Assembly (NCBI GenBank): GCA_031273405.1
Contig: JAISRW010000060.1
Location: 1 to 13,245, forward strand
DNA: 13,245 nt
Direction of reading: 5' to 3'
DNA from: Treponema sp.
GTDB taxonomy: Bacteria > Spirochaetota > Spirochaetia > Treponematales > Breznakiellaceae
A program made the position numbers and the translations under genes. The first letter of the stretch is position 1, and each line of letters opens with the position of its first letter. Positions 7,006 through 13,245 of the stretch are shown piece by piece. Under the pieces are notes generated by a model. That model was not told the DNA's origin. It saw only the letters and a program-made list of their open reading frames with translations, and did not search any database.

Positions 7006-8214
7006 TCAGCCGGCGCTTCCGGCCTCGCCTTCGCCGGGGAGGGGTTTTTTCCCCTCCGGCACAATCCGGGCCCCGGTGGCGAGCCGAATTTCGTAGATAA
7101 CAGGATGAAAACCGAAAATCCGTTCGTAATCCTCCAGCTTCTTTTTATAATCATTTATGGCGCTTTCTTTGATAAAAGTATAGGTGCATCCCCCAAAGCC
7201 CTGGCCGGTCATTCTTGAACCCAAGGCGCCCTCAAGTTCCTGGGCCCGCTTGACCAGCCAGTCCACTTCGGGGCAGGAAACTTCGAAGAGATCCCTGAGG
7301 CTTTCGTGGGAATGATAAAATATCTTGCCTAAAGACGAAAAATCCTTATTTTTGATGGCCTCTTCGGCATTGTTGACCCGGTGGATTTCTTGGACCACAT
7401 GCATGCTCCTGCGCCTGATTTCTTCCGGAAGGTTGCCCATGGATTCCACCAGATCCGCGGCGGCATAATCCCTGAAGCTGGCCCCCTGTTTCTTGCGGGC
7501 CAGGAGCTCCAGGCCCTTTTTTATGTCCTCTTCGCGCTGGTTGAGCTCTTCCTCTATCCCCATCCGGGGAACCCGGGAATCCATGACCAGGAGCTTGTAT
7601 TTGGAAAGAGAGGATTTTATGCGTTTTACTTCCAGGGTGGCTTCGTCTACCACCAAAAACTGGTCCCTCTTTGCCTGGAAGGCAATCAGGTAATCCACAG
7701 GGCTGGCATCCTTGCCGAAGAACAGGGTTTTTGACATGACAAGCCGGTTCACGAGCTCTTTTTCGCTTACCGGGGCCTTGAAAAACCCCTTAAGAGCCAC
7801 CGCCGCGGCTGTTTCAAGGGCCGACGAGGAGGCAAGCCCTATCTGCTGGGGTATGTCCCCGGCTATCGTAAAATTGAGGCCCTTTACGGGGTATCCCAGT
7901 TCCGCAAAGATATGAATGACTATCTTTATGTGGTTTGCCCAGCGATCTTCCCTCTTGTATTTAAGGTTTACCAGGGTGGTGCGCTTCCGTTCGCCCATAT
8001 CCGCGGCAAAAAAGCGGAGAGAATTATCTTTCCGCATACTTACCGCTACTCTGATGCAACGGTCGATTGCGGAGGAAAGGTATAATCCGGCCTTTGGTTC
8101 ACCATGCTCACCCAGGTAATGAATGCGGCCGGGCGCTTCGGCTATGACAACAGGTTCGGATCGGTCGGCGTCTAACTCGTATTCTGTACGGTGGATGGGA
8201 CCGATATCCATCAT
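7006..8214 (-). CDS. galK: Divergent galactokinase-family GHMP kinase
   Basis: The 402-residue protein carries the three GHMP kinase blocks in order: APGRIHYLGEHGEP (27-40), IGLASSSALE (125-134, the phosphate loop), and MTGQGFGGCTY (335-345). GHMP kinases move the gamma phosphate of ATP to a small hydroxylated substrate; galactokinase makes galactose-1-phosphate for the Leloir pathway. Length and block spacing fit galactokinase. The sugar site is changed: the usual GR.NLIGEHTDY is GRIHYLGEHGEPK, and the usual CG.MDQ around the catalytic Asp is replaced by SPVDYLIAFQ, leaving Asp174 as the candidate base. The substrate may therefore not be galactose. Start 8214 has GAGGG upstream; a second ATG at 8211 is equally possible. 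It is the first gene of the operon. Confidence 0.8.
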   Translation of the reverse strand: MMDIGPIHRTEYELDADRSEPVVIAEAPGRIHYLGEHGEPKAGLYLSSAIDRCIRVAVSMRKDNSLRFFAADMGERKRTTLVNLKYKREDRWANHIKIVIHIFAELGYPVKGLNFTIAGDIPQQIGLASSSALETAAAVALKGFFKAPVSEKELVNRLVMSKTLFFGKDASPVDYLIAFQAKRDQFLVVDEATLEVKRIKSSLSKYKLLVMDSRVPRMGIEEELNQREEDIKKGLELLARKKQGASFRDYAAADLVESMGNLPEEIRRRSMHVVQEIHRVNNAEEAIKNKDFSSLGKIFYHSHESLRDLFEVSCPEVDWLVKRAQELEGALGSRMTGQGFGGCTYTFIKESAINDYKKKLEDYERIFGFHPVIYEIRLATGARIVPEGKKPLPGEGEAGSAG

Positions 8215-8288
8215 GTATTTAAACCCTCTTTAGCGTTTTTCCGGTGAAGAGCGCCGGTTGTGTAATTTAAACAACGTTATTTTAAGGT

Positions 8289-8317
8289 AGTATACAAGAA
8301 AATCATAGTTTGTTCAA
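8289..8317 (-). promoter_or_regulatory. Sigma-70-type promoter of the galactokinase-surE-TPR-NHL operon
   Basis: On the minus strand TTGAAC (8317-8312) and TATACT (8294-8289) are separated by exactly 17 bp. TATACT matches five of six consensus -10 bases and TTGAAC starts with TTGA. Transcription would start near 8282, leaving a leader of about 65-70 nt. Confidence 0.65.
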
Positions 8318-8347
8318 TAAAAAAAGGCGATTAAAATTCGACTAAAA

Positions 8348-8400
8348 GGCGTTTTTTTTCTAAAAATCATAAATTTTACCTAATTATTGAAAAAAACGCC
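8348..8400. repeat. Inverted repeat with T-tract and A-tract arms
   Basis: GGCG followed by eight T and C (8348-8360) mirrors G, seven A and CGCC (8389-8400) across a 28-nt AT-rich spacer. As DNA it may bend or bind a regulator; as RNA it would form a hairpin. It sits between two divergent promoters. Confidence 0.5.
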
Positions 8401-8497
8401 AGGAGCCTTTTGGGCTTTCCGCGGATTTTCGCTTTCCGGCGGGTTCGGAAAATTGTGTTCCCCCTCTATCTGCCTACAAAAAAGTAATTTTCCCCTC

Positions 8498-8527
8498 TTG
8501 GCAATTCCTACATTATTGTAGTACTAT
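8498..8527 (+). promoter_or_regulatory. Possible promoter of the NifA-like gene, giving a leaderless mRNA
   Basis: TTGGCA (8498-8503) and TACTAT (8522-8527) are 18 bp apart, which places the transcription start at about the ATG at 8534. The start lacks a Shine-Dalgarno sequence, which would fit a leaderless transcript. A perfect dyad CTACA-TTAT-TGTAG (8508-8521) fills the spacer and could be an operator. Confidence 0.35.
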
Positions 8528-8533
8528 CTTCCC

Positions 8534-10129
8534 ATGGAAACAGAAGTTTTGGCACAATCCTCCGTTGAACGGGAACGGGGGGAATTGGAACTCCTTTTTG
8601 ATATTGCCCGGACTTTTGATAAGCATGTGGAACTCAGGACCGCCCTGGGGCCTCTTTTGAGCCTGCTGGAAACCAGGGCGGGTCTCACCTGGGGGATGGT
8701 GACCCTCCTGGATCGGCAGACCGGGGTCCTCAAGATCGAAGAAGCCTACGGGCTCACGGCGGAGGAGAAGGCCCGGGGGATCTACAGGCTCGGCGAAGGT
8801 CTTGTGGGGCGGGTTTTTGAATCAGGAATCCCCTTTACCGTGCCGGATCTTTCCGGGGAGACCCGCTTTCTCAACCGGGCCAAGAACCGCACCAGGGAGG
8901 ACATGAAGGGCCTTACGTACTATTGCGTTCCCATCCGTTCCGGGGGAGGTGTTATCGGCACCCTTTGCGCGGAACGGCGAATCCTCAACGAAAACCGGGA
9001 ACGGCGCATGGCCGAGGACAGGGCCTTCCTCGAGAAGGTTTCCTCCATAATAGCGGATTCCGCCAAGCTTCGGGAGCGAATTCTGGAGGAGCAGTTCCGC
9101 TACCGCCGGGATGAAGACAAGGGGGATGAAAGATGGGGCCAGAGCCAGAGCGGGGGCAGGATAGCGGCGGGAAGCGATATAATCGGCACCGATAAGGCTA
9201 TGCGCCAGGTCTACGAGATGATACTCAGGGTGGCCCCCAGCGACGCCACGGTGCTGATCACCGGTGAGAGCGGTACGGGCAAGGAACTGGTAGCCGCGGA
9301 AGTGCACCGGCTTTCCAAGCGGGTGGGGGCGTCCCTGGTCAAGATCAACTGCGCCGCCCTTCCGGAATCCATCATCGAAAGCGAGCTTTTCGGCCACGAA
9401 AGGGGGGCTTTTACCGGGGCCGTGAGCCAGCGCAAGGGCCGCTTTGAACTGGCCAACCGGGGCACCATATTCCTGGACGAAATCGGGGAACTGCCCCCTC
9501 AAATTCAGGTAAAGCTCCTCCGGGTGCTCCAGGAGCGGGAGGTGGAAAGGGTGGGGGGCGCCCAGACCATCAAAGTCGATGTCAGGCTCGTTGCCGCCAC
9601 CAACCGGAATCTGGAAGAAGAGGTAAAATCCGGGCGCTTTAGGGAGGATCTCTACTATCGGCTGAATGTTTTTCCCATCCACCTGCCTCCCCTGCGGGAA
9701 AGGAAGAGCGACATTGTCCTTTTGGCTGATTATTTTGCCGAGAAATACGCCCAGAAGAACGGCAAGCTTATAAAGCGCATTTCGACCCCGGCTATCGATC
9801 TTCTTACAAGCTATTCCTGGCCTGGTAACTGCCGGGAGTTGGAAAACTGCATCGAGCGGGCGGTGATCCTTTCCAACGATTCGGTGATCCACTCCTATAA
9901 CCTGCCCCCAAGCCTCCAGTCGGCGGGTTCCACCAATACCGAGCCCACCACGACCCTGGAGGCGGCTCTTTCCCGGATGGAAAAGGAGCTGATCGTGGAG
10001 GCCCTCAAAATTAGCGACGGGAATATGGCCGCCGCCGCCCGCCGCCTGGGAATCACCGAGCGGCAGATGGGGCTGCGGGTTCACCATTACGGCATCAACT
10101 GGCGCCTTTACCGGGCGACAAAAATGTAG
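8534..10129 (+). CDS. nifA: NifA-like sigma-54-dependent activator (GAF, AAA+, HTH)
   Basis: The 531-residue protein has a GAF domain (about 15-180), a sigma-54 AAA+ domain (215-450) and a Fis-type helix-turn-helix (497-516). Walker A is GESGTGKE (244-251), the sigma-54 contact loop GAFTGA is at 291-296, and Walker B is GTIFLDEIGE (310-319). It uses ATP to open sigma-54 promoter complexes. The GAF-AAA-Fis order and the ending ITERQMGLRVHHYGIN resemble NifA, but a general nitrogen activator is possible. The Cys-x4-Cys linker of oxygen-sensitive NifA is absent between AAA+ and HTH. An in-frame TAG at 8519-8521 rules out a longer protein, and no ribosome binding site precedes the ATG. It probably controls the amtB promoter just downstream. 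Confidence 0.85.
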   Translation: METEVLAQSSVERERGELELLFDIARTFDKHVELRTALGPLLSLLETRAGLTWGMVTLLDRQTGVLKIEEAYGLTAEEKARGIYRLGEGLVGRVFESGIPFTVPDLSGETRFLNRAKNRTREDMKGLTYYCVPIRSGGGVIGTLCAERRILNENRERRMAEDRAFLEKVSSIIADSAKLRERILEEQFRYRRDEDKGDERWGQSQSGGRIAAGSDIIGTDKAMRQVYEMILRVAPSDATVLITGESGTGKELVAAEVHRLSKRVGASLVKINCAALPESIIESELFGHERGAFTGAVSQRKGRFELANRGTIFLDEIGELPPQIQVKLLRVLQEREVERVGGAQTIKVDVRLVAATNRNLEEEVKSGRFREDLYYRLNVFPIHLPPLRERKSDIVLLADYFAEKYAQKNGKLIKRISTPAIDLLTSYSWPGNCRELENCIERAVILSNDSVIHSYNLPPSLQSAGSTNTEPTTTLEAALSRMEKELIVEALKISDGNMAAAARRLGITERQMGLRVHHYGINWRLYRATKM

Positions 10130-10154
10130 CTTGCCCCCCGATTCCATACACAAA

Positions 10155-10170
10155 TGTCGGAAAACCGACG
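10155..10170 (+). promoter_or_regulatory. Candidate upstream activator site for the sigma-54 activator
   Basis: A dyad GTCGG-AAAA-CCGAC (10156-10169) lies within TGT-N10-ACG, one base from the NifA consensus TGT-N10-ACA. It lies about 170-180 bp before the -24 element, a usual distance for enhancer sites. It starts only 25 bp after the activator stop codon, and no T-run follows it, so a terminator is less likely. Confidence 0.35.
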
Positions 10171-10247
10171 GGATCGAATAAAAAAGGCAAAACCGAAGGT
10201 TCCCGAAAGGACCGGATGGTTTGATGCCCCTGCCTTAAATTTAAATG

Positions 10248-10273
10248 AAAAAGCGGGCTTTAGGCCGTTTTTT
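10248..10273 (+). terminator. Weak terminator-like hairpin
   Basis: AAAAAGCGG pairs with CCGTTTTTT with one bulged base. It lies just before a much stronger terminator and may be a first stop for transcription of the activator gene. Confidence 0.35.
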
Positions 10274-10277
10274 CGGA

Positions 10278-10325
10278 AGCTTTTCCCAAAACTAACCCGA
10301 GTTTGGGGAAAAGCTCTTTTATTTT
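10278..10325 (+). terminator. Strong rho-independent terminator after the activator gene
   Basis: AGCTTTTCCCAAAACT (10278-10293) and AGTTTGGGGAAAAGCT (10300-10315) pair at 15 of 16 positions around the loop AACCCG. CTTTTATTTT follows. It should isolate the amtB transcript from the activator gene. Confidence 0.85.
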
Positions 10326-10332
10326 GATTATT

Positions 10333-10348
10333 TGGCACGGTTCTTGCT
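10333..10348 (+). promoter_or_regulatory. Sigma-54 (RpoN) promoter of amtB-glnK
   Basis: TGGCACGGTTCTTGCT matches the sigma-54 consensus TGGCAC-N5-TTGCW at every fixed position. The GG of the -24 element is at 10334-10335 and the GC of the -12 element at 10346-10347. Transcription would start near 10359, about 28 nt before the amtB start codon. Such promoters need an AAA+ activator, and one is encoded immediately upstream. Confidence 0.9.
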
Positions 10349-10386
10349 ATATAAGGTTAACGAACAACTTATAGGAGGATCGAAAA

Positions 10387-11754
10387 GTGCGAAAAAAGTT
10401 ATTTATTTTAGCTTTTCTGCTCGTTGTATGCCTGGGGGGAGCCTCTCTTTTTGCCCAAGAGGAAATTGCGGCTCTGGGATTTTCCCTGGATGTGGTATGG
10501 CTCTTTATCGGAGCGATCCTGGTCTTTATCATGCAGGCAGGTTTTGCCCTTGTGGAGACCGGGCTGACCAGGGCTAAAAACGCTACCAACATCACCATGA
10601 AAAACGTGATGGACTTTTGCTTCGGCGCCATTGTGTACTGGGCAATTGGCTGGGGGTTCATGTACGGTGAAGACGCCCTGGGCGGGCTTATCGGGACGAG
10701 CCAGTTCTTCTTTGGCGAGATGGAAGTGACGACGGCAAATGCGGATATCTACAAAAACTGGTTCTTCCAGGTAGTCTTTGCGGCCACCGCGGCGACCATC
10801 GTGTCCGGGGCCATGGCGGAGCGGACTCAGTTTAAGTCTTATCTCATCTACACCTGTTTCATTTCTGCCTTTATCTACCCCATATCAGGCCACTGGGCCT
10901 GGAGCGGGGACGGCTGGCTCGCAAGCATGGGCTTCCACGACTTTGCCGGCTCCACGGTGGTTCACTCTGTAGGCGGCTGGGCCGCCCTCATGGGCGCTAT
11001 CGTCCTGGGCCCCCGGATTGGGAAGTATGTAAAAGGAGCGGACGGCAGTATTACCGTCAGGGCTTTCCCGGGCCACAATATCCCTTATGCGGCCCTGGGG
11101 GTTTTGCTCCTCTTCTTCGGATGGTTTGGTTTTAACGGCGCTTCCACCCTTACCTCCTTAGGTGAAGGCAGTATATGGAGCGGAGCGAATATTTCCCGGG
11201 TTTGCACGACCACCACTCTGGCGGCGGCGGCAGGCGCGGTAGCGGCGCTGCTCTTTTCCTGGATTTGGTTCAAAAAGCCGGACTGCTCTATGACGCTCAA
11301 CGGCCTCCTCGCGGGCCTCGTGGGTATCACGGCCCCCTGTGCGGTGGTTTCCCCCGGCGCGGCGGTTGTCATCGGCCTCATTGCCGGTGTGCTCGTGGTT
11401 CTCTCTGTCGAGTTTATCGACAAGGTACTCAAGGTTGACGATCCGGTAGGCGCTGTTTCGGTACACTGCGTATGCGGTATCTTCGGCACCCTGGCGGTGG
11501 GCATCTGGGCCAATGCGGAAGCTGACGGCGTTTTGGGTCTGCTCCACGGCGGCGGCCTTACCCAGCTTGGGAAGCAGCTTATCGGCGTGGTGTCGGTGGG
11601 CGCATGGGCGGCCGTCACGAGCCTTCTCCTCTTCTTTGCCATCAAGGCCATTACGGGCCTCAGGGTAACTCCCAAGGAAGAACTGATGGGTCTTGACCTG
11701 TCCGAACACAAGTCCGAAGCCTATTCCGGCTTCCAGATTTTCAGCAATATGTAA
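10387..11754 (+). CDS. amtB: Ammonium channel AmtB with cleavable signal peptide
   Basis: The 455-residue protein starts with a signal peptide (1-23, LFAQ-EE) and continues with eleven or so hydrophobic segments typical of Amt/Rh channels. MQAGFALVETGLTRAKN (49-65) is the conserved early block. The twin pore histidines are His193 in DFAGSTVVHSVGG and His360 in VSVHCVCGIFGT; Asp185 fits the recruiting site. The cytoplasmic tail has GLDLSEHKSEAY (435-446), the conserved sequence that P-II proteins use to gate the channel. The start is GTG, supported by AGGAGG 8 nt upstream; it gives the intact signal. The gene is driven by a sigma-54 promoter and followed after 42 nt by the P-II gene, so expression should rise when nitrogen is short. 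Confidence 0.96.
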   Translation: MRKKLFILAFLLVVCLGGASLFAQEEIAALGFSLDVVWLFIGAILVFIMQAGFALVETGLTRAKNATNITMKNVMDFCFGAIVYWAIGWGFMYGEDALGGLIGTSQFFFGEMEVTTANADIYKNWFFQVVFAATAATIVSGAMAERTQFKSYLIYTCFISAFIYPISGHWAWSGDGWLASMGFHDFAGSTVVHSVGGWAALMGAIVLGPRIGKYVKGADGSITVRAFPGHNIPYAALGVLLLFFGWFGFNGASTLTSLGEGSIWSGANISRVCTTTTLAAAAGAVAALLFSWIWFKKPDCSMTLNGLLAGLVGITAPCAVVSPGAAVVIGLIAGVLVVLSVEFIDKVLKVDDPVGAVSVHCVCGIFGTLAVGIWANAEADGVLGLLHGGGLTQLGKQLIGVVSVGAWAAVTSLLLFFAIKAITGLRVTPKEELMGLDLSEHKSEAYSGFQIFSNM

Positions 11755-11774
11755 AGTTTCACAAAACGAAACTT
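11754..11774 (+). other. Small hairpin between amtB and glnK
   Basis: A perfect 7-bp repeat, AAGTTTC / GAAACTT with a 7-nt loop, starts in the amtB stop codon. No T-run follows. It may modulate the ratio of the two products or mRNA stability. Confidence 0.35.
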
Positions 11775-11796
11775 ATCAATGAGGAAGGAGAATTGA

Positions 11797-12138
11797 ATGA
11801 AACTGATAATTGCCTATATACAGCCTCATATGCTGAATGAGGTAAAGCAGGAACTTTTTAAGGCGGAAGTTTTTAAAATGTCGATCACCAATGCCATGGG
11901 ATGCGGGCAGCAGAAAGGTTATATCGAACAATTCCGAGGCATTGAAATGGAGGTGAACCTCCTGAAAAAAGTCCGGGTCGAAATCGCGGTGAATGACAAT
12001 TTTGTCAAACCGACTATTGACGCCATTATCCGGGGCGCCAGAAGCGGAGAAATCGGAGACGGAAAAGTTTTTGTTCTGCCTATCGAGGAATGCATAAGGA
12101 TACGGACCGGTGAGACCGGTTCCTCGGCAATCGGCTAA
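11797..12138 (+). CDS. glnK: P-II nitrogen regulatory protein (GlnK position) lacking Tyr51
   Basis: The 113-residue protein is a complete P-II. It has MGCGQQKG (34-41, with Gln39 of the 2-oxoglutarate site), Lys58, [13 protein letters not shown] (81-93, ATP-binding loop) and the IRIRTGETG block (100-108, with Arg101 and Arg103). P-II trimers sense ATP/ADP and 2-oxoglutarate and control nitrogen targets. The T-loop reads [13 protein letters not shown]: position 51, uridylylated Tyr in enteric proteins, is Met, and position 46 is Phe. Control by GlnD-type uridylylation at Tyr51 is therefore excluded; direct effector sensing is likely. The start has AGGAG 6 nt upstream. Its place behind amtB, and the conserved AmtB tail, indicate that it gates the channel. 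The stop codon lies in a tandem ATCGGCTA repeat (12130-12145). Confidence 0.95.
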   Translation: MKLIIAYIQPHMLNEVKQELFKAEVFKMSITNAMGCGQQKGYIEQFRGIEMEVNLLKKVRVEIAVNDNFVKPTIDAIIRGARSGEIGDGKVFVLPIEECIRIRTGETGSSAIG

Positions 12139-12244
12139 TCGGCTAAGCAAAACAGGCTTCCTGCCACAGGCGGGAGATAAAAAAGGAGCAGCGTTTCGAT
12201 GACGGGTTAAAATCCGGCGGGAACGCGGGAATGTAAAAAAATCG

Positions 12245-12281
12245 GGACGGTGTGGCTTTGGCCGCACCGTCCTCCCGTTTT
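12245..12281 (+). terminator. Rho-independent terminator after glnK
   Basis: GGACGGTGTGGC (12245-12256) pairs with GCCGCACCGTCC (12261-12272) over 12 bp with one wobble, around the loop TTTG. TCCCGTTTT follows. The T-run ends in a separate dyad, CCGTTT-T-AAACGG (12275-12287). This should separate glnK from glnN. Confidence 0.75.
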
Positions 12282-12309
12282 AAACGGATTGAAACCCGCC
12301 CCTGCGGGG

Positions 12310-12338
12310 TTGGTTAATTGATATTTTTTTGTTACTAT
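12310..12338 (+). promoter_or_regulatory. Possible promoter of glnN
   Basis: TTGGTT (12310-12315) and TACTAT (12333-12338) are 17 bp apart. The predicted start near 12345 would leave a leader of only about 11 nt that still includes GGAGG (12346-12350). No sigma-54 motif is visible before glnN. A CCCC-TGC-GGGG hairpin and a poly-T tract also lie here, so the region may have another role. Confidence 0.35.
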
Positions 12339-12355
12339 TATTTATGGAGGATTTT

Positions 12356-13245
12356 ATGAAAAGTTGTTCAGAGGAATGCTGCTGCGGGGAAATTGATTTC
12401 GTTAAAACCCCGGTCACGGAGCTCTATGGTTCCAATTCTTTCTCCAACTCGGTTATGCGGGAAAGACTGCCGAAAGAAATCTACAAAGAGATTGTAGCGG
12501 TCCAGAACGGTGAAAAAGAACTGACTCTGGAAGTCGCGGAAGTTGTCGCCGCGTGTATGCGGGATTGGGCTATTGCCAAAGGGGCTTCCCACTATACCCA
12601 TTTGTTCCAGCCCCTTACGGGATTGACGGCGGAAAAGCACGATTCTTTTATCTCCCCCACAGGAGACGGCAAGGTGCTTATGGAATTTTCGGGTAAGGAA
12701 CTCATCAAGGGCGAACCCGACGCCTCAAGCTTCCCTTCCGGGGGCCTCCGGGCCACCTTTGAGGCCAGGGGCTATACCGCCTGGGACGTGACGAGCCCGG
12801 CCTTCCTCAAGACCGATCCTACCGGGACCACCCTTTGTATTCCTACGGCCTTTATTAGCTATTACGGCCAGGCCCTGGATAAAAAGGTGCCCCTCCTTAA
12901 ATCCATCGACGCCCTTTCCAAACAGGCCTTGCGGGTACTCAAGGCCCTGGGGAACACCGATTCCAAACGGGTCTTTACGACCGTGGGACCCGAGCAGGAG
13001 TATTTTCTGGTGGACAAATGCTTCTATGACGAGCGCCCCGACCTGATGCTCACGGGCAGGACCGTTTTCGGCGCCCTTCCGGCCAAGGGCCAGGAGATGG
13101 AGGATCATTACTTTGGCGCCATTAAGGAGCGGGTCGCCGCCTTTATGCGGGAACTCAACTATGAGCTGTGGAAGGTGGGGATTCCCGCCAAAACCCAGCA
13201 TAACGAGGTTGCGCCTAACGAGTTTGAGATAGCGCCTATTTATCT
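12356..13245 (+). CDS. glnN: Glutamine synthetase type III, N-terminal part
   Basis: The first 296 codons are present and the frame runs off the window end; complete GS III proteins are about 700 residues. It makes glutamine from glutamate, ammonium and ATP in the cytoplasm. GS III blocks visible are [11 protein letters not shown] (34-44), [20 protein letters not shown] (79-98), [16 protein letters not shown] (115-130), [10 protein letters not shown] (211-220) and [15 protein letters not shown] (282-296). These include the Glu residues of the metal site and distinguish it from types I and II. The ATG has GGAGG 5 nt upstream. The first ten residues are unusual, [10 protein letters not shown], with four Cys. 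Its position behind amtB-glnK fits ammonium assimilation, and P-II control of GS III is possible but not shown. Confidence 0.95.
   Translation, partial: MKSCSEECCCGEIDFVKTPVTELYGSNSFSNSVMRERLPKEIYKEIVAVQNGEKELTLEVAEVVAACMRDWAIAKGASHYTHLFQPLTGLTAEKHDSFISPTGDGKVLMEFSGKELIKGEPDASSFPSGGLRATFEARGYTAWDVTSPAFLKTDPTGTTLCIPTAFISYYGQALDKKVPLLKSIDALSKQALRVLKALGNTDSKRVFTTVGPEQEYFLVDKCFYDERPDLMLTGRTVFGALPAKGQEMEDHYFGAIKERVAAFMRELNYELWKVGIPAKTQHNEVAPNEFEIAPIY

Larger units (their letters stand above)
8215..8533. other. AT-rich intergenic region between divergent transcription units
   Basis: This 319-bp gap holds the operon promoter on the minus strand, a long inverted repeat (8348-8400), and a possible promoter for the NifA-like gene (8498-8527). 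I see no coding sequence or RNA gene in it. Its base composition is much more AT-rich than the genes on either side. Confidence 0.6.

Noticed and set aside
8822..10153. Long minus-strand open frame of 443 codons
   Set aside because: It is antisense to the clear GAF-AAA-HTH activator and has no family features.
12199..12210. Three-codon ORF (ATG ACG GGT TAA) with an AGGAG upstream, as a leader peptide for glnN
   Set aside because: It is too short to carry a regulatory codon run, and a strong terminator lies between it and glnN.
12725..13201. Minus-strand open frame of 158 codons
   Set aside because: It overlaps glnN, whose GS III motifs are unmistakable, and has no support of its own.
1..13245. 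CRISPR arrays, tRNA and rRNA genes, insertion sequences with transposase
   Set aside because: I read both strands and found no regularly spaced repeats, no tRNA-like cloverleaf and no transposase motif.

Overview
The window looks like chromosomal DNA from a spirochaete, most likely a treponeme of the termite-gut type. This is inferred from gene content, not from a marker gene. The clues are a type III glutamine synthetase, a NifA-type activator beside amtB and a P-II gene, a divergent galactokinase followed by surE, a secreted TPR/NHL/VWA-like protein, a GH18 lipoprotein, and the remnant of a secreted caspase-like protease. Coding DNA is GC-rich, while the intergenic regions are much richer in A and T.

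Left part (1-3380). The end of a class I glutamine amidotransferase (peptidase C26 type) is followed by a GH18 lipoprotein gene. An iron-type alcohol dehydrogenase gene faces it. Upstream of the dehydrogenase lies about 800 bp without an intact gene. It holds a 203-bp element bounded by 19-bp inverted repeats and full of hairpins, a possible C-terminal protein remnant on the minus strand, a broken caspase-like gene, and a short GC-rich repeat block.

Middle (3388-8214, minus strand). Four genes sit head to tail with gaps of 6 and 1 nt and a 4-nt overlap: a galactokinase-like GHMP kinase, surE, a TPR protein, and a secreted TPR/NHL-propeller/VWA-like protein. They probably form one operon read from a good sigma-70-type promoter at 8317-8289.

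Right part (8534-13245, plus strand). This is a nitrogen-control cluster: a NifA-like sigma-54 activator, a strong terminator, a textbook sigma-54 promoter, amtB, a P-II gene of the glnK position, another terminator, and the first 296 codons of glnN (glutamine synthetase III). The likely logic is that the activator, with sigma-54, switches on the ammonium channel and P-II; P-II gates the channel through its conserved C-terminal tail; and GS III assimilates the ammonium. The P-II has Met where the uridylylated Tyr51 normally sits, so signalling is probably by direct effector binding alone.

No wholly new system is evident. The points most worth a second look are the hairpin-rich 203-bp element, the caspase remnant, the substrate-site changes in the galactokinase-like kinase, the Tyr51-less P-II, and the sigma-54 promoter with its possible upstream activator dyad.
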